Shown: positions 33,398-44,546 of the stretch, piece after piece
How positions within the stretch are numbered: position 1 is the stretch's first letter
Layout: each line of letters begins with the position of its first letter
NCBI RefSeq assembly: GCF_902167145.1
Contig: NC_050104.1
Location: 98,901,849 to 98,965,848, forward strand
Length of the DNA: 64,000 nt
Direction of reading: 5' to 3'
From: Zea mays
Taxonomy: Eukaryota; Streptophyta; Magnoliopsida; Poales; Poaceae
The notes under the pieces: generated by a model
Databases searched by the model: none
What the model saw: the letters and a program-made list of their open reading frames with translations, nothing else
What the model was told of the DNA's origin: nothing
Made by a program: the position numbers and the translations under genes

Positions 33398-36254
33398 TGT
33401 CACACCCGGTTTTAGAAGGCAAACCGAATGCGAACCATGTACGTGCCAGGATCAGCAATTCACGTACACAGCAGTTACATAACATGGACATCATCACACA
33501 GTGCTCAAATAGTATTAAAAAGGGAAATAATAGTCGATTACATCATATGTCTGAGACATCCACATAGTCTTTACAATAAATCAAAGTGCGAAAACGAAAC
33601 GTAGATAACGCAGCCTTCACAGGTAGCCGACTGGGGGTTGCCGCTAACCCACGCCTAGAACTCGTCGTAGTCTTGGAACTCCTGGAAGTCTCCTTCCACG
33701 GCTTCATCTTCTCCTGAGCAGTGGTTGCAATGCTGACAACCTGGGGATGGGGGGGGGTTTGGTGTGTAGAGCAAGGGTGAGTACACATCAACATACTCAG
33801 CAAGTATCCTGTTTGGCTGTGGTGGACTAGCTTTATGTGGGGATAAGTCAAGCAATTGCTTTTAGTTGGTCAGATTATTATTTACTAGTAGAGAGCCGGG
33901 TTTTAGCATTAACCCAAGTTATTAGCCCGATGTACCCTTTTCAAACGGAAAGAATACCACTTACCAGCACCATAGTCATAACCAGAACCATCAATCTCAT
34001 TGCCACCTGTAAACCAAAATGTCTCTGATCAAGTACCACTAATCACTGGAGCTCCCTTGGCCGCTCATAACCGCGAGCACGGCTGATATATCAGTTTTCA
34101 AACACTCTGCAGAGGTTGTGCACTTTACCCACAAGCCGTGATTCCCTTTCTGCCCGGAGATCATGACTCTCCATTGATCACTACCAAGGTGACCCAGCAG
34201 GGCATCACTACATAGCCTTTACAAAGATTCCCCGGGGCTGTAGCCGCCCGTTAGGTTTCCTAAATGCACCGCACTCCCCCCCAAGGGGCGAACCCGAACT
34301 TGGCAGAGCGAGCCGCATACACCGAGCCCCATTGACGGCACGACGGCTAAGCGAACTACACCCCGGATCCTCTAATTATTCAGCTAAGGGCACCCCATTC
34401 CACCCTCATGGTTGCACTATTTTCCCGGGCGGTCATCCAAAGAATAGGTCCTTACGGAGAGGCACTCGAGAAACCGCTAGAGCCCCCTTGAAGACCACAA
34501 GTATAACATCATAATAAAAGAAGGGAAAACAGCGTATCATTGATAATTCTCATCATGTTCATTGATTAGAGTTGGGCAATAGCATAAAGCTAAACAATAA
34601 TAATCCAACCCAAATAGGTAAACAAGGACATGGATAACAAAGGCTAGTCAATCCTTAGGTATAAACGTGTAATACGGGAGGTGAATTAAAGAATGAAATA
34701 GGACAGAGATAGGTCAAGGGACACTTGCCTCCACCAACCGACTGCTGCTCAGGGGCTTCTCCTGCGAGTTCTTCGGGCTCTTCAACCGGATCGTTCTCTA
34801 TGCGAGTGCAAACATACATACATCCATCCATTCAAATTAGGAAACAAACAGTACACCATACAAGAGAACAAGTAGATTAAACGTGCATAGAATATGACAT
34901 GCGATATTGCATTTACCATGGTTAGAAAGAGACAGGGGAAGGTCTCGCAGGGGTTAAAGCTTATGCTCGAGGCGCATTACGGGTAGACGAATAACTAGAC
35001 GTTACGTGCTCTAGTTCTACTTAGCTCCAATAATAAGGATTAGCTACATGCACTAATAGAAACGTGACCACTTTTAGTAGATCAACATTAAATGAGATAG
35101 ACGATTAACTATATAAATTAACTAACGTAACCAATTTCTAAATTGAGTTTCCTATTTTATTAACATGAACAATGTGATTAGCGCGCATAAAATATAGGGG
35201 GGGGTAGACGGGCACGTCTGGGGTAGACAAGGCACGGCGAGCCGTGCCAAGGCACCGCGCACTACGCGAGCACGCGCGCAAGGCCGCACGCACGCGTCGC
35301 GAACTAGCCATGCACACGTCGGGGCCACGCGCTGGCCGAGCTCAAGGCCGCGCGCCATAGGCACGCTGGGCCGAGCTCGAGGCCGCGCCGGGGCCGTCAC
35401 GACGCGAGCAGGACACAACGGGGCGGGCAGGCGAGCACGGGCGGGGCGGGGCACAGGCGGGACGGGGCACGGGCGGGGGACGACGCGGGCGCGACGGGCA
35501 GGGGCCGCCATGGCCGGGGATGGGGCGAGCGCAGCCGGGCGCGGTGGGGCCGGGGGCGGCGCGGGGTCGGGGCGGCGCGGCCGGGCCGGGGTGAGCGCAG
35601 CCGGGGGCGGCCGGGCGAACGCGGGGCCGAGGCGGGGCGGGGCCGGGGCGGCGCGACCGGGGTCGGGGCGGCCGGAGTCGGGGCGGCGCGGCCAGGGCCG
35701 GGGAGAGGAGAGGGAGGAGGGGCTTACCACACGGGGGAGGGCGGCGCGGCGGCGGCGGCGGCGCGCAGGGGGAGGGGGCGGGCGGTTGGGCAGGGGAGAG
35801 GGAGGGGGAGAGAATGACGGGCGGGGCCCGCAGGGGAGGGGAGAGAAATTTTGGGGGGAGGGGGCGCGGCTGGGCCGCTTTGGGCCCAAAGCGGGGGCGC
35901 GCAGGGGGGGGGGCGGCTGGGCCAGGCGTGAGGGGGAGGGGCGGCTGGGCCGAAATGGGAGGAGAGGGGGAAAGAGAGAAGAAAAAGGTTTTCCTTTATC
36001 TAAAATCTATTTTTCTCTAGATGAATGCATTCACATTTTCAAACAATCAAAAAGGATGCATGGTTCGGCATGGTGCATCAAACAAAATAAAGTATTTTAG
36101 GGTTTTGCTTTACATGGGATCTCAAGTCAAAACCCGCTATAACTTTGGAAAAGATCAAGGTTTAGCGAGGGGAAAAGGGAAAAGGAAAGGGTAACACCCG
36201 AATTTGGTGAGAGAAAAGAAGAAAAAATTCTACCTCCAAATTCAGGGCGTTACA
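33398..36254 (-). repeat. 3' LTR of element E (2857 bp)
   Basis: TGTCACACCCGG on plus at the left, CAGGGCGTTACA at the right. The GC-rich stretch at about 35200-35970 is packed with G runs on plus. The long frames in it (for example 35152-35889 minus and 35510-36100 plus) are Pro/Arg/Ala- or Gly/Arg-rich and follow from composition. Apart from these, no gene. Confidence 0.93.
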
Positions 36255-36290
36255 AACCTATCCCCCTTAAAAGAATCTCGCCCTCGAGAT

Positions 36291-36533
36291 TTAGGGTTGG
36301 CTAGCAAAGAGCTCTAGGTATTTGGCCATCAGATCATCTTCACGCTCCCAGGTTGCTTCTTCTTCTGAATGATGATTCCATCTGACCTTGCACATTCTGA
36401 TGGTCTTCCTTCGGGTGACTCTATCTGCCGTCTCAAGGATTTGCGCTGGTTTCTCTGTGTAGGTCAAGTCCTCCTGGACTTCAAGACCTTCCACTGGCAA
36501 CTGCTCTTCCGGCACACGCAAGCACTTCTTCAA
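36291..36533 (-). pseudogene. Chromodomain of element E, cut off by a stop
   Basis: The frame is the same as the pol frame upstream, separated only by TAG at 36534-36536. It has the chromodomain core TIRMCKVRWNHHSEEEATWE followed by an acidic helix and a stop at 36291. Position at the pol C-terminus is as in Tekay/Del chromoviruses. The preceding residues (FHVS, stop, LKKCL) show where integrase once ran on into it; Gln (CAG) is the likely original codon. Confidence 0.88.
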
Positions 36534-39500
36534 CTAAGACACATGAAAGACATCATGCACAGAAGACAAATCTTCTGGTAGGCTGAGCTGATAGGCCACT
36601 TCTCCACGCCTTGTGAGAATCTGGTACGGACCGATGTAGCGGGGTGCTAGCTTGCCTTTGACTCCGAACCTTCTGACTCCTCTGATCGGTGACACTTTCA
36701 GATAGACAAAGTCTCCGACTTCAAAACTCAGCTCTCTTCTTCTTGTGTCTGCATAGCTTCGCTGTCTTGACTTCGCTATCTTCAGATTCTCTCGGACCAT
36801 CCTGATGTTCTCTTCGGCTTCAAGCAGAATGTCTGGCCCGAACACTTGCTTTTCTCCAGGCTGATCCCATTGCAACGGAGTTCTACAACTCCTTCCATAT
36901 AGCGCCTGAAATGGTGACATCTTCAAACTGGTCTGGTAACTGTTGTTATAGGAAAACTCTGCATAAGGCAATCTCTTGTCCCATCCAGACTGATCTTGCA
37001 ACGCACAGGCTCTCAACATGTCTTCAAGAATTTGATTGGTCCTTTCGGTCTGACCATCTGTCTGCGGATGATAAGCTGAACTAAAATTCAGATGTGTGCC
37101 CAAGGCTTCATGCAACTGCTGCCAGAAATGAGAGGTGAACTGTGTTCCTCTGTCTGATACTATCTTCTTTGGCACACCATGAAGACAAACGATCCGAGAC
37201 ATGTACAGCTCTGCCAATACCGCACTGCTGTAGTTGGTCTTGACAGGTATGAAGTGGGCTGATTTGGTCAAAAGGTCCACTACTACCCAAATGGAATCGT
37301 AGCCGGCTCGAGTACGAGGCAATCCGACTATGAAATCCATGCCGATTTCATCCCATTTCCATTGAGGGATTTGCAACGGTTGCAACAGTCCAGCTGGTCT
37401 CTGGTGCTCTGCCTTGATCCTTCGATAACTATCGCACATAGCCACATGCTCTGCGATTTCCCTCTTCATTCCGTACCACCAGAATTTCTTCTTCAGATCT
37501 TGATACATTTTCTCACTGCCAGGGTGAATCGAATAAGCTGTCTCATGAGATTCCTTAAGGATCAACTCCCGAATAGACTGGACATTGGGAACGCACAAAC
37601 GGTCTTTGAACCATATCACACCTTCTGCATCTTCCCGAAAATCTTTGCCTCTGCCATCTAGAATCAGTCGCCGGATCTCACTGATCTTCTCATCATTCTT
37701 CTGCGCTTCTTTGATTTCTCGCTCCAAGGTAGGTTCCAACTCAACTGTGACTCCTCGCGTGTTGTTCAGAAACCCGAGACTCAACCTGTCAAACTCTTTG
37801 GCCAACTCATAAGGCATCGGACGAGCGACCATCAGATTGACTTGACTCTTCCTGCTCAAAGTATCTGCCACTACGTTCGCTTTGCCTGGATGGTAATGAA
37901 TCTCCAACTCATAGTCTTTGATCAACTCTAACCATCTTCGCTGCCTCATATTCAACTCCGACTGAGTGAATATGTACTTCAGACTCTTGTGGTCTGTGTA
38001 AACATCACATTTCTGTCCATACAGATAGTGCCTCCATGTCTTCAGTGCGTGAACCACTACTGCCAACTCTAGATCATGGATTGGGTAATTCTTCTCATGA
38101 ACCTTCAGTTGTCGGGACGAGTAAGCCACAACTCTTCCCTCTTGCATCAACACACATCCCAAACCTATGTAGCAAGCATCACAATACACCGAGAAGGGCT
38201 TGTGCACATCAGGCAAGACTAAGACAGGCGCTGTAGTCAACTTCTCTTTCAGCGCTTCGAAGGCCTCTTGGCATTTCTGGGTCCACTTGAACTCAACCTT
38301 GTTGCCTAGCAACGCTGTCATTGGTTTCGCAATCTTCGAAAACCCTTCAATGAATCGCCGATAATATCCGGCCATTCCAATGAAGCTCTTGATTCCTCGG
38401 GCATCTGTTGGCGCTTTCCAGTTCAGAATGTCTGCCACTTTCTTCGGATCCACAGCCAATCCTTCTTTGTTGATTATGTGACCCAAGAACATGACTTCAC
38501 TGATCCAGAATTCACACTTGCTCAACTTTGCATACAACTGGTGCTCTCGCAATCTCTGCAATACCATCCTCAAATGATCTGCATGCTCTTCTTCGCTTTG
38601 AGAATGAATCAGAATGTCATCAATGAATACCACCACAAACTTATCAAGATAATCCATGAATACACTGTTCATCAGATTCATAAAGAAGGCCGGTGCATTG
38701 GTTAGACCGAAAGACATTACGGTAAACTCATACAACCCATACTTGGTGATGAATGCCGTCTTTGGAATGTCTGAAGGTCGAATCCTGAGCTGGTGATAAC
38801 CTGACCTCAGATCAATCTTGGAGAACACACTGGCTCCTCTCAACTGGTCGAACAGATCTTCTATTCTAGGCAAAGGGTATTTGTTCTTGATCGTGACTTC
38901 ATTCAGAGCTCGATAATCGATACACATCCTTTTGGTGACATCTTTCTTCTCCACAAATAGGACAGGGGCGGCCCAAGGCGAGGTGCTTGGCTGGATGTAA
39001 CCTTTCTTCGACAGCTCATCGATCTGCTTCTTAAGTTCAACCAACTCTGGTCCAGAGATTCGGTAAGCTCTCTTAAAGATGGGAGCGGTTCCAGGAAGAA
39101 GCTGTATAGCAAATTGAACTTTCCGCTCTGGTGGCATACCCGGTAAGTCCTTGGGAAACACATCTGGAAACTCAGACACAATCTTGATCCTCTCAATTGG
39201 GTCTGCTTCACTGCTATCGACAGCCATCTGATAACAACTTCCGTTCTTTGGCTCAGGCGGGACTAACTCGGTCACCACTTCCTCTCCTAGTGGGGACACC
39301 AACTTGATTGTCCTCCTATCACAACTGATAACTGCCTGATACTTATCTAGCCAATTCATCCCTAGGATGACATCTATTCCCTGAGTACCCATTACTATGA
39401 GGTTAGCGGGAAATGCTATCCCCCTTATTTCCACACATACATTCAAACAAATGCTATCGGCTCGAATTCTACCACCGACTGAGTCAATTTGAATGGGGGT

Positions 39501-39547
39501 TGACATGGTAGTAATTGGAAGATTATGTGCTTCTACCCATGATGCAG
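36534..39547 (-). pseudogene. pol of element E: protease end, RT, RNase H, integrase
   Basis: The frame is open from the insertion of D (39547) to TAG 36534. The codons before ATG 39506 ([10 protein letters not shown]) continue the protease whose DTG lies beyond D at about 49200. RT has FIDD near residue 294 of the open part, and RNase H ends VADTLSRK. Integrase keeps its acidic triad ([26 protein letters not shown]) and the GPY/F-type module (YIGPYQI). One defect is visible in the zinc finger: the second Cys of the HHCC motif is Tyr (CDSY, codon 37425-37427). An early stop cuts off the chromodomain. Otherwise it is intact over 1000 codons. Confidence 0.92.
39543..39547. repeat. Target site duplication of element D (TGCAG)
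   Basis: TGCAG precedes D's left LTR and recurs at 49166-49170 after its right LTR; it lies in the protease codons of E. Confidence 0.93.
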
Positions 39548-40170
39548 TGTTGGGGACTTGTTCTCAAATGCTATGAATTAAGAACAAGGCAACATAAAAT
39601 GTTAAATATCAAAGCCCTTCGTCCACCGAAGCATTATTTCCCTGAGGATTTAATGAGCTTCAGACGAAGGTCATAGATGATAAACTAAGAAGATTTTACC
39701 TTCATAGTCAGAAGTAAAATGATGCGAAATAAAATATGAAGCATGAAATGTTAAAGAATATTAAGAATGAATGATATCATTTACTCATTTTACAATACAA
39801 ATTCAGATATTAAAACACGATGTTGGGTTACATTTATACCTTTGCCTTGACAAAGAACAATAATTCCAGAGTAATGCGTTAGCAGTTACAGGATTGCGTG
39901 AACAGTAAAGGAATACTGTTCAATATTTATAGGCACAGGACACAGCATGTAAAGAATTACAATCATACCCCTTATAAAAGTTTACAACAATGACTCAGAC
40001 CCTCATGGGCTAAAAGGTCATTCTATCTTTAAGTCGGTTCGATCCTTCATCTTCGGATACGCTATAACACCAAAGCTTCATGAGTGGTAGCCTCGCATCA
40101 CGTATAAGCAGTTTTTTGCCGAAGCTGTTTTTTCCTGCAGGACCTTCGGTGACGAAGCATGGTCCCAACA
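39548..40170 (-). repeat. 3' LTR of element D (623 bp)
   Basis: TGTTGGGGACTTG...GGTCCCAACA. It is homologous to B's LTR and contains the ~290 bp absent from C. Confidence 0.93.
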
Positions 40171-40629
40171 GTAGCCCCTTCGTGGTGCTAGATCGTTTTT
40201 CGTGACGAGCTTGATCCATGAAAAAAGTCTCTTAGGCTTCGGGAAGCCGAAGGTCCGAAAAACACCTTCCCTGAGCTCATTGCCGAGAAACGATACAGTT
40301 TCCGAGCGCGGAGCGGTCCCACCATGCAGGTTTACTTTCTCGGTTTTTGCGGCCCACTGCTCAGTGGGTGCGAGCGACTGTTTGTCCGGTGTAAAAATCT
40401 TGACGATTCACCTTCTTACCTGCAGCACTATACAAACAGACAGGTAGGTGTGAAGTTACCACAACATTCATTGCTATTGCACTGTTTTGCTGCCAAAAAT
40501 TTAACCATAGCCGAAGCTTGACTTTTGCATTCAAACGAAGCTCCAGTTTGGATTCTGCTTCGTCACGAGAAGAGCTTCGGAAAAAAGGTTATTAACTTCC
40601 AAGGAATTTTCAAGAAAATTTAAAATCAA
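40171..40629 (+). promoter_or_regulatory. Upstream region of the passenger gene in D
   Basis: Counterpart of 15553-16002 in C, similar from the polypurine side (GTAGCCCCTTCG) to the ATG. The TATA-like word is TATACAAA at 40429-40436. No coding sequence. Confidence 0.65.
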
Positions 40630-43600
40630 ATGGCCAGAGTATGCTCCACTGCTAGGGTTGAGCGTGATGGAGATGAGACCGAAGCCACTGAAACCGTGCC
40701 GATTTCCAAAGCAATGAGGCGTTCTAGGCTGGTTTCGTCAGAGGACACACCTGCTGCCGAAGCAACACAAGCTAATGTTGAAGAAGCTGGTTCCGAAGAT
40801 GAGTACAGCTGTGGGGCGCCAAGTAAACCTAGTCATCTGGACTTTGGAAAGTCCACCATCTCTGAAGCTGATCTTTCAAAAATGGTGAAGCTGGGCTACT
40901 TCAGTGAGGCAAAAAAGGAGCTGATTTGTTTTGGCGGAGAGGAAATTACTCCGAAGCCGGAAAAGAATGAGGTTGTAGTGTTCAAAAGCTTCTTTAAAGT
41001 AGGATTAAGATTTCCTTTGAATGAGATGGTTGCTGATGTTTTGAAGAAGTTTGGGGTTTACCTTCATCAGCTGACCCCTAATGCTATCGTTAGATTAAGC
41101 GTTTATATTTGGGCCCTTCGTAGCTAGGGAGTGGAACCGTTCGGTGAGGGTTTCTGCCGAGTGCATGAATTACACTACCAGACTAAAGCCAGAGGAGATG
41201 GTCTACATGAGAATTTTGGTTGTTACAACTTTGCTTATCGCAAGACTACGAAGTTTCCAGTGATAAGCTACCGAAGCAAATGGCCAGCCGGATGGAAGTC
41301 TGAATGGTTTTATGTTAAAGTTGATAAAGATGAAGATAAATTGGTCCAGAGTCCGCTAGAGCTAACCTTCGGAGAGACGAGGCCCCGATGCAACATGATA
41401 AGGGGGAGCCCGAGCCAGATTGCTTTGGCTGAATTTCGCGTGATTTCAGATCATATTGGCACTAGTGACTTGGTGCAGGAATTTCTGGCTTTTAAAGTGT
41501 TCCCAACAATGAGGGAGTGGGAGATGCCGAAGCTGGAGGGAGAAAAGAAAAAGGGAGAACTCGTTCGATTGCCTTATTACTACAAGTTTAAGAAACACTT
41601 TAAAAAACCCTGCCAGGAGTGGCTGTATACAATCGAGATTATGTGCAACGATATCCTCGGAAATTATTCCAAGAAAGAAGATCAGTTGATGACTGCAGCC
41701 TTCGGCACTCGTCCGAAGCGAAGATTGAATCGTGTGCTAGATGCCTTGAATTTTGATTACCCTGATTATGAGCAACTGGGCGGAGATGCCGAAGGCCCGA
41801 AGAGAAAGAGAATTGACAGCGCCCTGGACAAAGAAAGCACCAAATTGGCTAAAAAGGAAAAAAGAAATTTTTGAAAAACTGAGCCCTGAGCCGAAGATGG
41901 CTGCTCCAAGGAAAAGAAAAGTTGCATCTCCAAAACCTGCATCTCCAAAACCAAAGACATCGGCCCGATAGGAGGAAGCTCCTGCAACACCTTCTGCTGC
42001 CGAAGTGGAAGAGATTCTGAAGGTAATGACTGAACCTTTGCCTGTCAAGCTAAGTCCGCTGGCGCCAGAACTGACGAAGTTTTTTCAGAAGGACAAAGAA
42101 GCTTCGGTAGCAGAAAGTCCCGCAAAACCGAAAAAACGAAGAATTATCCAAGTGGCTGATGTCATTCATCAGACACCGCCACCGATATCGGCATCAAAAA
42201 TTGTCATTGCCGAAACCACCAGAGCCGAAACCGTCGGAGCCGAAGCCACCGGAGCCGAAGCCACCGGAGCCGAAGCTACCGGAGCAACCACTGAAGCCGA
42301 AGCCACTGGAGCCGAAACCGGGACCACCGAAGATCCTAACCTGGAAACCACGCTTGATGATATTGACAATATACTTCTGAGAATGGCTGAAGAAGAAGCT
42401 GCTGTGGTTGCGGTGAACATGACAACTGAAAAAGGAAAAGAGCAGATTGAAGACATTTTGGAAGAAGGAAATTTTAATTTTCAAGATATACTTGGACAAG
42501 AGCTAACAGACGCTGAAAAAGAAGAGCTAAAGAAATATGCTATATCCTGTGGATACAAACCAGGGTCTCTGTTATTTGGTGGGGTCAATGAAGGGAAGCT
42601 AAGATGCCTTCGGAATCGAACCGAGACCAAGGATGTTAGGACCTTCTCCAAAAGCGTTGGCCTGCCGGAGATAGAAGCGGACCTCTGCAGGTACCAGCGA
42701 CAGCATATCGCCGGTAGCTTGCTCTATGCTAATTTCAAGGTAAAAAACTCTCAATTTTTATTATTAATTTTTGTTATATATATATTTTTTTATTTGAATT
42801 AAGTTGTTTTCTGACGAAGGTTGTTTTGGCAGAGTATACTTCTAAGTAAAGTACTGAGAATGCAACAAGATCTTGAAGATGAGAAAAACGAAGCTACCAT
42901 CAAAGATCTAGAAAACAAAGTCAGAAATTATGAAGCTGCTCTGAAGGAAAAAGACTCTGTCATTCAAGACTTTGAAATCAAAGTTAAAGATCACGAAGCT
43001 GCCTTGGAAAAGAAAGACTTCGTCATTCATTCTATGGAAGGTTCACTGGCTGAAGCCCAAGCCGAAAATAACAAATTAAATAATGAATTACTTATGAAAT
43101 CAGAGAAATCTGAGCAGGAAAAGAAGGATCTCGAAACAAATCTCAAGACCGAAATCGAGAAGAATTCAAATTTGCAAAAATCATTGAAGGAGCTTCACGA
43201 GAAATGCTTAGATTTTGGGAGCCGATGTGTGCAGCGGCTGAAGGATGTATTTCACTCAATTGGAGCCAGCTCTGATAAATTTACACCTTCAGCTGAAAAC
43301 CTGCCAAGCACCTTGGAATACATTGAGGGCGAAGTTGATGCACTTGACGAAGTTATTGCTGGGCATGCTGATTTCTGCGCCCTGCTAGCTTCTCGAGGCA
43401 CAGCTACCGCTTTTCTGAAGGCTGGCTGCACGCACGGAAAAATTGTAAATAGGCCAAACTTCAGCTTGTCACCGGCAGATTTGGTTGACATCCCAAGCCT
43501 AGCCCGAAGCATAGGAAACAGATTTATGACCCAGATTTGGATAAACGGCGGGCGAAAAATGGCTGGTGACGAAGCTCGGAGCCACCTTAAGCCGGTAAGA

Positions 43601-43691
43601 AACTTATACTTGTTACTTTTACCTTCTCCTTGAATTCTGCACCTTTCTCATTCTGTTTTAATATGTGCAGGATGACGAAGCTGAAGAATGA
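40630..43691 (+). pseudogene. Antisense passenger gene of element D (3 exons, broken)
   Basis: Exons are 40630-42739, 42833-43594 and 43671-43691 (stop TGA 43689), with introns of 93 and 76 bp (GT-AG). Exon ends match C codon for codon. The protein starts MARVCSTARVERDGD. The PF04195-like block (VVVFKSFFKVGLRFPLNEM ... HQLTPNAIVRLSVYIWALRS) is at about residues 117-166, followed by HELHYQTKARGDGLHENFGC and a region with RPKRRLNRVLDAL. Exon 2 is a coiled coil ending near GGRKMAGDEARSHLKP. Breaks are TAG at 41125 (C has Gln there), a one-base shift in the A-rich tract at about 41855-41875 and TAG at 41969. A 15-bp repeat expansion lies at about 42210-42320. Confidence 0.8.
42210..42320 (+). repeat. 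15-bp tandem repeat inside the passenger gene (GAEAT units)
   Basis: Repeats of GAAGCCACCGGAGCC encode the peptide unit EATGA about five to seven times, with decay at the edges. C has no such array at the same place, so it arose in D's lineage. It keeps the reading frame. Confidence 0.85.
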
Positions 43692-44546
43692 CGGGCTAAA
43701 GCGTAACAGTTGCTGCAAAAGACTTTTCTGCAAAAAATTCTGGAAAAATCTTTGTAATATAATTGTAGAAAAACTTATGTAAATTTGTGCATACCTTGTA
43801 ATATATCTTTTCTCCTTTATCCATGTACGATCTGCTTTGCTGTGGACGAAATTTCACTTTTGAGCCGAAGGCGAAAAACACCTTCCCTTCTTTTCGTACA
43901 CAACGAAGCATGAAAATTTCCTATTTCTCCGAAGTTTTTTCCTTATAGCTGAAGCGTCTGCCTTTTCTGTATGGTATGATGATAATGATCCTATATATGT
44001 CTAAATGAATGTTTATGAATGCAAATGTCATGATGTAATGTATCGTGCAAATGAATATCCAAATGTATATTCGAAACCATAATCATAGCCTTCATTCCCT
44101 TGGGAATGACTCAAATCTTTTTGTCGTTTATTTTTCGGCTTCACCGTTTACTTTTTGGTGTATCAGCGCTGACTTTTTGCTATAAGCCTCCCTTAGGAGC
44201 TTCTTTGCCTTTTACTTTCGGCGGAATCAGCGTTTATTTTTCGCTGTAAGCCTCCCTTAGGAGCTTCTTCGCCTTTTACTTTCGGCGGAATCAGCGTTTA
44301 TTTTTCGCTGTAAGCTCTACATTCCCTTAGGAACGACTTTTGAGCTTCTCCCTGTTTTCTTTTCTTTTTCTTTTGCACTCGATGGTGCGTTCTCAGCTTT
44401 TACATTTACATCTTTGGGGGATATTGCTCTTATAGAATTGAAATAAGGAAAAGAAAAATTACATGTTGTGGCCCCATTAAAAACCTTTCTCCCCCTTTGG
44501 AAAGGAAAAGGGTGTCACAAGAAAGAATAGAAAAAATTACATCAAG
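43692..44546. other. Untranslated region between passenger gene and pol in D, with 64-bp repeats
   Basis: No gene. Copies of a 64-bp unit begin at 44186 and 44250, with a partial one at 44314 (CTCCCTTAGGAGCTTC...GGCGGAATCAGCG). The unit is a shortened form of C's 81-bp repeat. Convergent gene ends as in C. Confidence 0.75.

Noticed and set aside
33543..33851. 102-codon frame with an identical copy at 52295-52603
   Set aside because: Identity is explained by the two LTRs of E being copies of each other. The segment is in the non-coding LTR and contains no known motif.
35152..36100. Long Pro/Arg- or Gly/Arg-rich frames on both strands of the E LTR (also 53930-54887 and 10571-11469)
   Set aside because: The GC-rich composition lacks stop codons in all frames. 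They lie within LTRs, differ by indels between the two LTRs, and have no recognisable domain.
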